From JAIPEI01 sp041685835 (lineage in GTDB: Bacteria > Desulfobacterota > DSM-4660 > Desulfatiglandales > HGW-15): DNA of 64,000 nt. A program made the translations under genes and the position numbers. The DNA is taken from the NCBI GenBank assembly GCA_041685835.1, contig JAWLEX010000001.1, positions 11,794 to 75,793 of the forward strand. The letters are read 5' to 3'. How positions within the stretch are numbered: position 1 is the stretch's first letter; each line of letters opens with the position of its first letter. The notes under the pieces are model-generated. The model was not told the origin of the DNA. It searched no databases and worked only from the letters and a program-made list of their open reading frames with translations. Below, piece by piece: positions 7,631 to 15,450 of the stretch.

Positions 7631-8449
7631 ATGCGGGTGGCGGCCGTGTGCATGCGCTCGAGGCCGGGCGCGATCGAGGAGAACCTGGAGAGGATGGAGG
7701 CCCTTGCAGGCCGGGCAGCCGAAGCGGGCGCGGAGATCCTTTGCTTTCCCGAGTTTTCCGTTACCGGGTATGTGCTGAAGGATCCGCAAGGGGTCTACTC
7801 GGGATTGACTTATGACGCCGTCCTGGATCGGTTGATCCGCATGGCCCGGGAATACGGTATAGTGGTGCTTGCCGGGGTCATCGAACCGTCCCGGGACGGG
7901 CGGCCCGCCATAGGCCAGGTCGTGGCCGGCCCGGAAGGGATCATGGGCGTTCACCGGAAGACCCACCTTTCCCCACCGGAAAAGGCGGCATTTCGACCGG
8001 GAAATCGTATGCCGGTCTTTCGTTGGAAGGAGAAGGTGTTCGGCATTCAACTCTGCTATGAGAGCCATTTCCCCGAGATCAGCACCATGATGGCCCTGAA
8101 CGGCGCGGACATCCTCTTCATGCCTCATGCATCACCCAGGGGTACGCCCGAAGAGAAGCTGGAGAGCTGGCTGCGTCACCTGACCGGGCGCGCATTTGAC
8201 AACGCCCTGTTCATTGTCGCCTGCAATGCAGTGGGCGAGAGCCCGGGGGGCTTTCCTTTTCCCGGAGTCATCGTCTTTCTGGGCCCTGACGGCCGGGTGG
8301 TCAAACAACACCTTGGAGAGAGTGAGCATCTCCTCCCCGCGACCCTGGATTTTTCGTTTCTGAAAGGGATCAGGCGTCACCGGATGAAGTACTTCCTGCC
8401 TTATCGCCGCCCGGATATTTACGGCCCGTTGAGCGACTCATCCAGTTAG
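7631..8449 (+). CDS. Nitrilase-superfamily amidohydrolase
   Basis: 272-residue carbon-nitrogen hydrolase. The Glu-Lys-Cys triad is visible: Glu in LCFPEFSVTGY (about residue 41), Lys in GVHRKTHLS (about 110) and Cys in GIQLCYESHFPE (about 143). Such enzymes hydrolyse amides or carbamoyl groups; the substrate cannot be read from the sequence. The start is taken as ATG 7631, ten bases after AGGAGG (7615-7620); ATG 7622 in the same frame is only one base from it, so less likely. It sits just before the dsrC terminator and might be involved in nitrogen metabolism unrelated to sulfite reduction. Confidence 0.85.
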   Translation: MRVAAVCMRSRPGAIEENLERMEALAGRAAEAGAEILCFPEFSVTGYVLKDPQGVYSGLTYDAVLDRLIRMAREYGIVVLAGVIEPSRDGRPAIGQVVAGPEGIMGVHRKTHLSPPEKAAFRPGNRMPVFRWKEKVFGIQLCYESHFPEISTMMALNGADILFMPHASPRGTPEEKLESWLRHLTGRAFDNALFIVACNAVGESPGGFPFPGVIVFLGPDGRVVKQHLGESEHLLPATLDFSFLKGIRRHRMKYFLPYRRPDIYGPLSDSSS

Positions 8450-8537
8450 CGGCTTAAAGGCGTGACAGGTGCTGTTTATGGAAAGGGAACGGTTCCGGCG
8501 TAGTCTTCCGCCAGACAGGGCTGCGTGAGGGGAGAAC

Positions 8538-8575
8538 ACAAAAAGCGCAAGGCCGGATTGAGGAGCCCTGCGCTT
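8538..8575 (-). terminator. Intrinsic terminator of dsrC
   Basis: Read on the minus strand, an 11-bp stem (aagcgcagggc / gccttgcgctt, one G-U pair) is followed directly by TTTTTG. It lies about 40 bases after the dsrC stop and marks dsrC as a single-gene transcript. Confidence 0.85.
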
Positions 8576-8614
8576 CCTGGTTGTTGTGAATCGAGGTAGC
8601 CCGGCCGGCTCGAT

Positions 8615-8932
8615 CTAGACGCAGCCGGTCGGCTTCGGGAGTCCCGCCATTTTGCAGGCGCCCTTGCCCGGGCCGGAGGGGAACAGCTCGTAGATGTACT
8701 TCAGCTTGAATCCGGTCACCTTTGAGAGGATCCTTACCATGGGAGCGATGCCGTTCTTCTTGTAATAGTCCTGTAGGACATTGAGCACTTTCCAGTGCTC
8801 GTCGGTGAGCTCCTCGATGCCTTCTTCCTTTTTCACGTGCTGGACCCAGGATTCGTTCCAATTGTTGAAATCGTCAATGAAGCCGTCTTCGTCCACATTA
8901 AAGGTATTTCCTTGAAATTCAATTGTCGGCAT
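8615..8932 (-). CDS. dsrC: DsrC sulfur-carrier protein
   Basis: 105-residue DsrC, the physiological co-substrate of DsrAB: its C-terminal arm enters the reductase, and the sulfur from sulfite leaves as a trisulfide between its two cysteines. Both are present in the strictly conserved C-terminal arm (ACKMAGLPKPTGCV), CysA as the penultimate residue and CysB eleven positions earlier. The body matches the family (FNNWNESWVQHVKKEEGIEE, LTDEHWKVL, YYKKNGIAPMVRILSK). The start at 8932 has AGGAGG eight bases upstream; a longer reading to 9031 has no support. It has its own promoter (9003-9031) and terminator (8538-8575). Confidence 0.96.
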   Translation of the reverse strand: MPTIEFQGNTFNVDEDGFIDDFNNWNESWVQHVKKEEGIEELTDEHWKVLNVLQDYYKKNGIAPMVRILSKVTGFKLKYIYELFPSGPGKGACKMAGLPKPTGCV

Positions 8933-9002
8933 AACCTGAAACCTCCTCTTCTTGGGAATAATGCTCAATATATTTAGACACTTAGCTGTAGGCGGATTAC
9001 AT

Positions 9003-9031
9003 TGTATATCGTAAAATTTTATGGATGTCAA
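9003..9031 (-). promoter_or_regulatory. Sigma-70 type promoter of dsrC
   Basis: On the minus strand TTGACA (9026-9031) and TATACA (9003-9008) are separated by 17 bases, in an AT-rich stretch about 70 bases before the dsrC start codon. The predicted transcript has a short leader of about 65 bases. Confidence 0.75.
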
Positions 9032-9046
9032 TCCCCCTTTTAAAAA

Positions 9047-10465
9047 TCAAGAAATTTTACTCCTGCAGATTTCACGGTATTCAGATGCTTTTCGAACAAA
9101 GCCTCCGGCCCACGAGGCGGTCCCCAATGCGTGGATGTGAGTATACAGGGCCAGGAGGTTTTTCCGGCTCAGGCCGTCCGATTCGCCGTTGAGCCCGCGT
9201 CCTCGTTCCACCCTGAAGACCGGCCGGACGTCCTTTGTGGACCGGAAAACCGGCCTTGAGTAGTGAAACTCGTGTCCCCTGAGGACCGTGCCCTGCTCAT
9301 AAAACGGGTTGTCTCCGGTCACTTCGAGGATGGTGTACCCGTGTCCCTGGGGTTTTCGCTCGAGCACGAAATCCACCGGCAGGGCCCCTACCATGGGGTG
9401 GGGCTCGCCGTTTACCACGAGGTTTTCCCCCAGATACATGAGGCCGCCGCATTCGGCATAGACCGGGAGGTCGGCCTCGATCCTCTCCCGCAGGTCCGCC
9501 CGGAAGGTCTGGTTGGCCGTGAGCAGTTCTACCTGGGTCTCTGGAAACCCCCCCCCGATATAGAGCCCGTCCAGTTCGGGAAGCCGCGGGCTGTTAATTG
9601 CACTGATTTCAACAAGTTCAGCTCCCTCATTCTGCAAGGCCGAGAGGTTTTCCGGGTAGTAGAACCAGAAGGCGCTGTCCAGGAGGAAGCCGATTCGAGG
9701 TCCTGGTCCGGATGGAGGCGCCGGGGTCTCCGTGCCTTCGGGTGATTCCGGAAGAGGCCCGTCAACAGGGGGGGCATTGCAGGCCAGTGCCCACAGGGCG
9801 TCCAGATTCAGGCTCTCCCGAACCACCCGGCATGCCCAGGACACCGCTTCCTCGGCCCGGGAGCGCTCCTGGCGGGGGATGAGTCCCATGTGACGTTCGG
9901 GAAAGTGGTTTTCCCGAAGCTTGCGTACGGAGCCGAGCACAGGCACTCCACAGTAGTGCTCCACGGCGCTTCGAACCACGGACTCCTGCCTGGGTCCGCC
10001 GACTCGGTTGAGGATGACCCCGCACAGGTCCAGCCCGGGGTCGAAAACTCGACACCCCATGACCACGGCTGCAATGGTCCTGGTGGTCATGGTTACGTCC
10101 ACGATCAAAATCACGGGGCACCGAAGGCTCCGGGCCAGTTCAGCCGAGCTGTAGCGGCCCTCCAGGTCCAGGCCGTCGAACAGCCCGCGGTTACCTTCGA
10201 TGAGGGCCACGTCGGCCTGACGGGTATACCGCATGAAGGAATTCAGGATCTGGGTCTCGTTCATCATGAAAGGATCGAGGTTGTGGCAGGGCCTGCCGGC
10301 GGAAAGGGACAGCCAGCCCGGATCGATGAAGTCCGGCCCTTTCTTGAAAGGAGCCACCCGTTTCCCTTCCCCGGTCCACGCGGCGGTCAGGCCCAGGGAG
10401 AGAAAGGTCTTTCCCGATCCGCCTCTCAAGGCGGCAACCATCATTCGGGGTGGGGAGAAAGTCAT
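9047..10465 (-). CDS. dsrN: DsrN / CbiA-type glutamine-dependent amidase (siroheme or cobyrinate amidation)
   Basis: 472-residue CobB/CbiA-family enzyme. The N-terminal P-loop domain starts with MVAALRGGSGKTFLSLGL (about residues 7-24) and includes KKGPDFIDPGW and EGNRGLFDG; the C-terminal class I glutaminase domain has the nucleophile Cys in YAECGGLMYLG (about residue 338) and the His in LYTHIHALG. CbiA amidates cobyrinate a- and c-carboxylates; the homologue in dsr loci, DsrN, amidates the sulfite reductase siroheme. Position next to dsrC and dsrAB favours DsrN. The start at 10465 matches the family N-terminus. It is read away from dsrAB. Confidence 0.85.
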   Translation of the reverse strand: MTFSPPRMMVAALRGGSGKTFLSLGLTAAWTGEGKRVAPFKKGPDFIDPGWLSLSAGRPCHNLDPFMMNETQILNSFMRYTRQADVALIEGNRGLFDGLDLEGRYSSAELARSLRCPVILIVDVTMTTRTIAAVVMGCRVFDPGLDLCGVILNRVGGPRQESVVRSAVEHYCGVPVLGSVRKLRENHFPERHMGLIPRQERSRAEEAVSWACRVVRESLNLDALWALACNAPPVDGPLPESPEGTETPAPPSGPGPRIGFLLDSAFWFYYPENLSALQNEGAELVEISAINSPRLPELDGLYIGGGFPETQVELLTANQTFRADLRERIEADLPVYAECGGLMYLGENLVVNGEPHPMVGALPVDFVLERKPQGHGYTILEVTGDNPFYEQGTVLRGHEFHYSRPVFRSTKDVRPVFRVERGRGLNGESDGLSRKNLLALYTHIHALGTASWAGGFVRKASEYREICRSKIS

Positions 10466-11030
10466 AGGATGTGTTCCGGTTTCCCGCCTGTGGCGGATTC
10501 CGTCCCCTGCTTTCCGGCCTTGGCGGTGCTGTAATCTTACGTCTTGTTTATTCGGGCCGTCCACGGCCGGGAAAGGAGGCGCTTTTTCAACCTGGAGGGC
10601 GGTTCCACATGATGTCGAGAGGAACGTCCTTTAAGGCGGTCGCAGGACAATGGCCGTTGATTCGGAACGGTTGCCCCTTGAGGCGGCCCCTTGGCTGCGG
10701 TGATAGAATCTTCGGGCGGGATTGTCAATCAAATATGGAAAATCCCAAGGATCTTCTCAACGCAGCTGCTGATTTTTATTGACATCTCGACCCGATTCTG
10801 ATTTAAATTCTAAACTGTTAAATAAAAATCTAGTAATTTCCGGCATTTGTGGTTGTTTGCGCCTTTGGGCGAACCCATAGCTCAAACGATCGGGTCCGTT
10901 TGTCCGGGCCGCGATGGAATTCTTATTTTTTGTGGGGAGGAGGTGAAGAACGCGACTGTCGACTACTCGGGGTTTTCCCCTTCGTCCTGAGAGGAACCAA
11001 CCTTTTGTACCCTAAAAGGAGGCATGGATA
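10466..11030. other. Divergent gap and 5' leader between dsrN and dsrA
   Basis: 565 bases without a supported gene. The part 10740-10850 is markedly AT-rich and holds the probable dsrAB promoter. The leader from about 10814 to 11030 is over 200 bases long, ends in AAAGGAGG (11016-11022), and contains an out-of-frame ATG at 11024 giving a 5-codon reading frame that overlaps the dsrA start. No known riboswitch fold was recognised. Confidence 0.6.
10779..10807 (+). promoter_or_regulatory. Probable dsrABD promoter
   Basis: TTGACA at 10779-10784, 17-base spacer, and TTTAAA at 10802-10807 as a weak -10 (four of six consensus bases). It lies in the most AT-rich part of the dsrN-dsrA gap, about 225 bases before dsrA. 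Confidence 0.55.
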
Positions 11031-12449
11031 ATGGAGTTTGAACCAAGAGAAGAACAAAAGAAACTAAAATACAGCGAGCTTCGAATTTACAGTGATGAGG
11101 AGCTGAACAATTACACAGAAGAAGAACTCAAGAACTTCAAGGTCAAGCACAATATCCCGGACCTGGAAGATCTGGAAAAGGGTCCTTGGCCGAGCTTCGT
11201 GGCCGATGCAAAGCGGGAGGCCCTGCACAGGAAAAATCTGCCTGCCGACCGCATGATGGTCGCTTCAGAAGCCGTGGAAGATGTGCTGGGTCAGCTCCAG
11301 GTCTCCTTTGACAACGGGGAAACCCACTGGAAGCACGGCGGCATCGTGGGGGTGTTCGGATACGGCGGCGGCGTGATCGGCCGATACTCCGACATGCCCG
11401 AAGCGTTCCCGGCCGTGGCTCACTTCCACACCATGCGCGTGAACCAGCCCGCGAGCAAGTTCTATACGTCCGACTATCTCCGGTCCATCTGCGACCTGTG
11501 GGAGTACCGAGGCAGCGGCTTGATGAACTTCCACGGCTCCACCGGCGACATCATTTTCCTGGGGACCTCCACCGAACAGCTCGAGCCCATCTTCTACGAA
11601 CTGGGCCATGTGCTTCAGCAGGACCTTGGTGGTTCCGGATCCAACCTGCGCACGCCTTCCTGCTGCGTCGGCAAGGCCCGTTGTGAGTGGTCCTGCATCG
11701 ATACCCAGGCCCTGTGCTACGAGCTGACCCACTATTACCAGGACGAGCTTCACAGGCCGGCGTTCCCCTATAAGTTCAAGTTCAAGTTCGACGGCTGCCC
11801 CAACGGTTGCGTGGCCTCGATCGCCCGGGCCGACATGTCCTTCATCGGTACCTGGAAGGACGATATCCGGATCGACCAGGAGGCCGTCAAGGCTTACATG
11901 GGCGGCGATATCGTGCCCAACGGCGGGGCCCACGCGGGAAGAGACTGGGGCGAGTTCGACATTCAGAAAGAGGTCATCGACCTCTGTCCCACGAAGTGCA
12001 TGTGGCTGGAAGGTGACACGCTCAAGATCGATAACAAGGAGTGCATCAGGTGTATGCACTGCATCAATACTATGCCCCAGGCCCTGCGGCCCGGTGAGGA
12101 TACCGGTGTAAGCCTGCTTTTCGGCGCCAAGGCACCGATCCTCGAGGGCGCCCAGATGTCCGTGCTCACCATTCCCTTCATGAAGGCGGAGCACCCCTAC
12201 GACAACATCAAGGAAGTGATCGAAAAGGTCTGGGACTGGTGGATGGAAGAAGGTAAAAACCGGGAACGCTTGGGCGAGCTCATTCAGCGCTACGGCATCC
12301 CCAAGTTCCTCGAGGTACTGGAATTGCCGCCCATGCCTCAGATGGTCACCGCGCCGCGGGCCAACCCCTACATTTTCTGGAAAGAGGAAGATGTCCCCGG
12401 CGGTTGGGAGCGAGACATCAACGACTACCGATCCAGGCATAAGAGATAG
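11031..12449 (+). CDS. dsrA: Dissimilatory sulfite reductase alpha subunit
   Basis: 472-residue DsrA; with DsrB it forms the cytoplasmic alpha2beta2 siroheme enzyme that reduces sulfite in the last step of sulfate respiration. The siroheme/[4Fe-4S] cysteines are in TPSCCVGKARCEWSCIDT and DGCPNGCVASIARAD, and an inserted ferredoxin domain has CPTKCMW and CIRCMHCINTMP. The start has AAAGGAGG eight bases upstream. Compared with Desulfovibrio DsrA, which begins near LESGPWPSFV, this protein carries about 35 extra charged residues at the N-terminus (ELRIYSDEELNNYTEEELKN). dsrB follows after 12 bases. Confidence 0.98.
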   Translation: MEFEPREEQKKLKYSELRIYSDEELNNYTEEELKNFKVKHNIPDLEDLEKGPWPSFVADAKREALHRKNLPADRMMVASEAVEDVLGQLQVSFDNGETHWKHGGIVGVFGYGGGVIGRYSDMPEAFPAVAHFHTMRVNQPASKFYTSDYLRSICDLWEYRGSGLMNFHGSTGDIIFLGTSTEQLEPIFYELGHVLQQDLGGSGSNLRTPSCCVGKARCEWSCIDTQALCYELTHYYQDELHRPAFPYKFKFKFDGCPNGCVASIARADMSFIGTWKDDIRIDQEAVKAYMGGDIVPNGGAHAGRDWGEFDIQKEVIDLCPTKCMWLEGDTLKIDNKECIRCMHCINTMPQALRPGEDTGVSLLFGAKAPILEGAQMSVLTIPFMKAEHPYDNIKEVIEKVWDWWMEEGKNRERLGELIQRYGIPKFLEVLELPPMPQMVTAPRANPYIFWKEEDVPGGWERDINDYRSRHKR

Positions 12450-12461
12450 GAGGGAAAGGAT

Positions 12462-13649
12462 ATGGCATTATCTCAGGAAAGACTCGGACTTTTCAATCCC
12501 GATAAACCCATGGAGAACCGGCTCACGGACCTCGGTCCGCGGCATTTCTGGCAGAACTTCCCTCCCATTATTCAGAATAACTACGGCAAGTGGAAGTACC
12601 ATGAGATCCTGGAACCGGGTGTTCTCGTTCACGTCTCCGAGACCGGCGACAAGCTGTTTACCGTGCGAGTGGGCGGCTGCCGGTTCATGTCTGCGGAGCA
12701 CGTTCGCGAGCTCTGTGAAATCGCGGACAAATTCTGTGACGGATATGTCCGCTTCACCACGCGGAACAACATAGAATTCATGGTGGACACCCAGGACAAG
12801 ATGGAGGCCCTGAAAAAAGATCTCCAGGGCCGCAAGCATGTCTCCGGCAGCTACAAGTTCCCCCTCGGCGGGACCGGTGCCGGCCTGACGAACATAGTTC
12901 ACACCCAGGGGTACCTGCACTGCCACACCCCGGCCACGGACGCTTCCTCCATGGTAAAGGCCGTGCTGGACGATCTCTTTGAGTATTTCCAGGGCATGAC
13001 CTTTCCGGCCCAGGTGCGTATCTCCATGGCATGCTGCCTGAACATGTGCGGTGCCGTGCACTGCTCCGATATCGCCCTGCTCGGGTACCACCGCAAACCA
13101 CCGGTGATCGACCATGAGGTCATGGACTCGCTCTGTGAGATTCCTCTGGTCATCGCGGCCTGCCCCACGGGCGCCATCTCGCCGGCCAAGACGGAAGACG
13201 GCAAGAAGACCGTGAAGATAAAGAACGAACGCTGCATGTTCTGCGGCAACTGTTACACCATGTGCATGGCCGTTCCGCTCTCTGACAAGGAAGGCGACGG
13301 CGTGACCATCCTGGCCGGCGGCAAGATCTCCAACCGGATCAGCCCGCCGATGTTCTCCAAGGTCGTGGTGCCCTGGCTGCCCAACAACTTTCCTCGGTAT
13401 CCTGAGGTCTGTGCGGACGTCAAGAAGATCATCGAGGCCTACGCGGCCGATGCCAACAAGTACGAGCGGATCGGGGACTGGGCCGAGCGTATTGGTTGGG
13501 AGAGATTTTTCGAGAAGTGCGACCTGCCGTTCACCGAGCACCTCATCGACGACTACCGGCTCCAGTACGACACCTACCGGACCTCCACGCACTTTAAGTA
13601 CACGGAAGCGGCCTGGGCGGTGTCCAGGGCGGCCGGAGGAATCGAGTAG
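12462..13649 (+). CDS. dsrB: Dissimilatory sulfite reductase beta subunit
   Basis: 395-residue DsrB, partner of DsrA. Visible features are the substrate-site region RFTTRNNIEFMV, the cofactor cysteines in MACCLNMCGAVHCSDIALLG, ACPTGAISPAK, and the ferredoxin-like cluster cysteines in NERCMFCGNCYTMCMA. In DsrAB the catalytically active sirohaem sits in the beta subunit. GGAGG seven or so bases before the ATG supports the start. Length and motifs are ordinary for the family. Codon use is strongly C/G-ending, as expected for a highly expressed gene. Confidence 0.98.
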   Translation: MALSQERLGLFNPDKPMENRLTDLGPRHFWQNFPPIIQNNYGKWKYHEILEPGVLVHVSETGDKLFTVRVGGCRFMSAEHVRELCEIADKFCDGYVRFTTRNNIEFMVDTQDKMEALKKDLQGRKHVSGSYKFPLGGTGAGLTNIVHTQGYLHCHTPATDASSMVKAVLDDLFEYFQGMTFPAQVRISMACCLNMCGAVHCSDIALLGYHRKPPVIDHEVMDSLCEIPLVIAACPTGAISPAKTEDGKKTVKIKNERCMFCGNCYTMCMAVPLSDKEGDGVTILAGGKISNRISPPMFSKVVVPWLPNNFPRYPEVCADVKKIIEAYAADANKYERIGDWAERIGWERFFEKCDLPFTEHLIDDYRLQYDTYRTSTHFKYTEAAWAVSRAAGGIE

Positions 13650-13688
13650 CCGGAGCGTCCGCCTCCGCGGACAGAAAGGGAACAGGCG

Positions 13689-13919
13689 ATGGAAGACATC
13701 AAAAAGGCCATCATGGACTTTGCCGAGGGCAGTAAAAAGACAAAGTTTTATTTCAGCGACTTGGAAAAGGCCGTGAAAAAAGTCAAACCCGACACCAAAG
13801 CCAGGGAAGTCAAGAAGGCTGCAACGGCTTTGATCAACGAGGAGAAGTTGATCTACTTCTCCACGGGAAGCAGCACCATGTACGGCATGAAGGGGCGGGG
13901 GCAGACAGAGGATCACTAG
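13689..13919 (+). CDS. dsrD: DsrD, activator of sulfite reductase
   Basis: 76-residue winged-helix protein found only beside reductive-type dsrAB. It has been shown in other sulfate reducers to bind and stimulate DsrAB rather than DNA. The sequence matches the family: KKAIMDFAEGSKKTKFYFSD, then REVKKAATALINEEKLIYFS and the end MYGMKGRGQ. A GGGAACAGG precedes the ATG. It follows dsrB by 39 bases and precedes a terminator, closing a dsrABD operon. Its presence, and the lack of dsrEFH or dsrL nearby, argue for sulfite reduction rather than sulfur oxidation. Confidence 0.96.
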   Translation: MEDIKKAIMDFAEGSKKTKFYFSDLEKAVKKVKPDTKAREVKKAATALINEEKLIYFSTGSSTMYGMKGRGQTEDH

Positions 13920-13953
13920 CCTTCGTTTCATACGCCTTGAATGAGTAGCGGTA

Positions 13954-13990
13954 GGAGGCCGCTTCTCCCATGGGAGGTGCGGCCTCTTTC
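13954..13990 (+). terminator. Probable terminator after dsrD
   Basis: A perfect 8-bp stem gaggccgc / gcggcctc, with an inner ctccca/tgggag pairing, is followed by ttt. It lies about 35 bases after the dsrD stop. The T tail is short. Confidence 0.6.
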
Positions 13991-14156
13991 CGTATGCATA
14001 CATCGGACAAAGACACAACGATCTCGCAAAACGCGGTATTTTCCGAAACACGTCGAGAACGCGTTCGCTCCTGGTATTCTCTGGGTCGTGACAGGAGGAT
14101 AAACGGGTTTTGCGAAATCGACGGGAAGACCGCGTAAGTCGAAAGTGGAGAGCATG

Positions 14157-14789
14157 ATGAAGACACCCCAGGGCGCAGAGGAGTTTATTGCCGAGCAGAA
14201 GCAGAACCTGACGGAAAACCCCGAGTGCGCCAACTCAAGCTACAACATGGGCGTAGCGCTCATGGAGCAGGGAAGGCTGGATGAGGCGATAGGCGCTTTT
14301 AACGACGCCATCAGCAACAGTGCTCGAATGTTCGAGGGATACGTCAATCTGGGATATATCTACTTCCAGAAGGGTGATCTGGAGCACGTGGTGTTCGCCA
14401 ACAAGAAGGCCGTCGAGATCGAATCGCGTTATGCGCGCGGGTACGCGAATCTGGGTTTCGCCTACCTCCAGATGCAGCAGACGGATGCGGCGATCGAGGC
14501 CCTGGAGCAGGCCATTGAGCTGAACCCGAAGATCGTCCAGGCTTGGGCCAACCTTATCAACGCCTACCTCCAGAAAGAGGATGTGGACAAGGCCGTTGAA
14601 ACGGGCGAGAAACTGACGGCCTTTGCCCCCGACTTTGGTCTGGGGCGCAACAACCTGGCATTTGCCTATTACTGTCGGGACGAGTACCAAAAGGCGATCG
14701 AGCACGTGGATCAAGCCGTTTCCCTGGGGTTTGAGGTCCATCCCGAGTTTTTGAAAAGGCTGGAACCGTACCGCCGGGCCTCATTTTAG
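14157..14789 (+). CDS. Tetratricopeptide repeat protein
   Basis: 210-residue soluble protein built almost wholly of TPR units. Repeats are visible as SSYNMGVALMEQGRLDEAIG, GYVNLGYIYFQKGDLEHVVF, GYANLGFAYLQMQQTDAAIE, AWANLINAYLQKEDVDKAVE and RNNLAFAYYCRDEYQKAIEH. No signal peptide. TPR proteins scaffold protein contacts; the partner is unknown. It starts about 170 bases after the dsrD terminator and is followed by a 108-residue protein and a YkgJ protein on the same strand. The start may be ATG 14154 or 14157; a GTG at 14145 is less likely. Confidence 0.85.
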   Translation: MKTPQGAEEFIAEQKQNLTENPECANSSYNMGVALMEQGRLDEAIGAFNDAISNSARMFEGYVNLGYIYFQKGDLEHVVFANKKAVEIESRYARGYANLGFAYLQMQQTDAAIEALEQAIELNPKIVQAWANLINAYLQKEDVDKAVETGEKLTAFAPDFGLGRNNLAFAYYCRDEYQKAIEHVDQAVSLGFEVHPEFLKRLEPYRRASF

Positions 14790-14964
14790 ACGATCCCTGC
14801 AGCGGCTGTGACGGCACCAATTCCCACCAATTGCCTTGACAATGGGATTCAGCTCATAGTAGAGAAACGGACGGTATACGGGGTTTTCCGCTCCCCTACT
14901 CGGGGGCCCCGGTTTCGGCCCGGGGAAGGTACGAGTGGACTCACAATGGAAAGGAGATCCATCC

Positions 14965-15291
14965 ATGGCAGATTGTTTGATCAACGTGTTCCTCAGCGAT
15001 GACGACCAGAAAAAATTGGACGAGGCGGGACTGGGCGAGCAAGTCCTCGAGGTGGAGGGAAAGAAGGCGGTTCAGGTCCCCATGAGCAAAAAGGACCAGA
15101 AGAAACTGGTCAAGGGGTTCCCGGACCTGACGTTCGATGAGGCGAATGCCTGTGCGCTCCCGGACGAGGCCCAGAAGCAACTGCTGGATATCGTCCTGGA
15201 TCTCAAGACCCTGGACGTGATGAAGTTCGCTATCACCAAGCTGTACAACCCGCTTGCGGGAAAGGCGATTCGAAGCAAGACCTTCGGGTAG
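14965..15291 (+). CDS. Uncharacterised 108-residue soluble protein
   Basis: I do not recognise a family. The protein starts MADCLINVFLSDDDQKKLDE and has the pattern of a small alpha/beta or mostly helical domain: VPMSKKDQKKLVKGFPDLTF, then LPDEAQKQLLDIVLDLKTLD and a basic end (AGKAIRSKTFG). It has two cysteines, no signal peptide and no membrane segment. The ATG at 14965 has AAGGAG eight bases upstream, a convincing ribosome site. Upstream lies a TTGACA at 14836-14841 with only weak -10 matches, and a GC-rich hairpin near 14909-14927 in the leader. A role linked to the adjacent TPR or YkgJ protein is a guess. Confidence 0.75.
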   Translation: MADCLINVFLSDDDQKKLDEAGLGEQVLEVEGKKAVQVPMSKKDQKKLVKGFPDLTFDEANACALPDEAQKQLLDIVLDLKTLDVMKFAITKLYNPLAGKAIRSKTFG

Positions 15292-15450
15292 ACCGTACTG
15301 GGCCCGCTTTTGATCATGCACCCCCGATTTCCTGCACCGTTGTGCGGCCACCTCTAGAGTATGGACTCTGTGGCCGCATGGGTTGACAGCCTCTTTTGCT
15401 GTTTTCGCCTCCAGATGCGGGGAAACGGCGTTTTAAAGTCAGGAAAGATC

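Noticed and set aside
12468..14051. Minus-strand reading frame of 527 codons across dsrB and dsrD
   Set aside because: Antisense of highly expressed dsr genes; no motif and no ribosome site.
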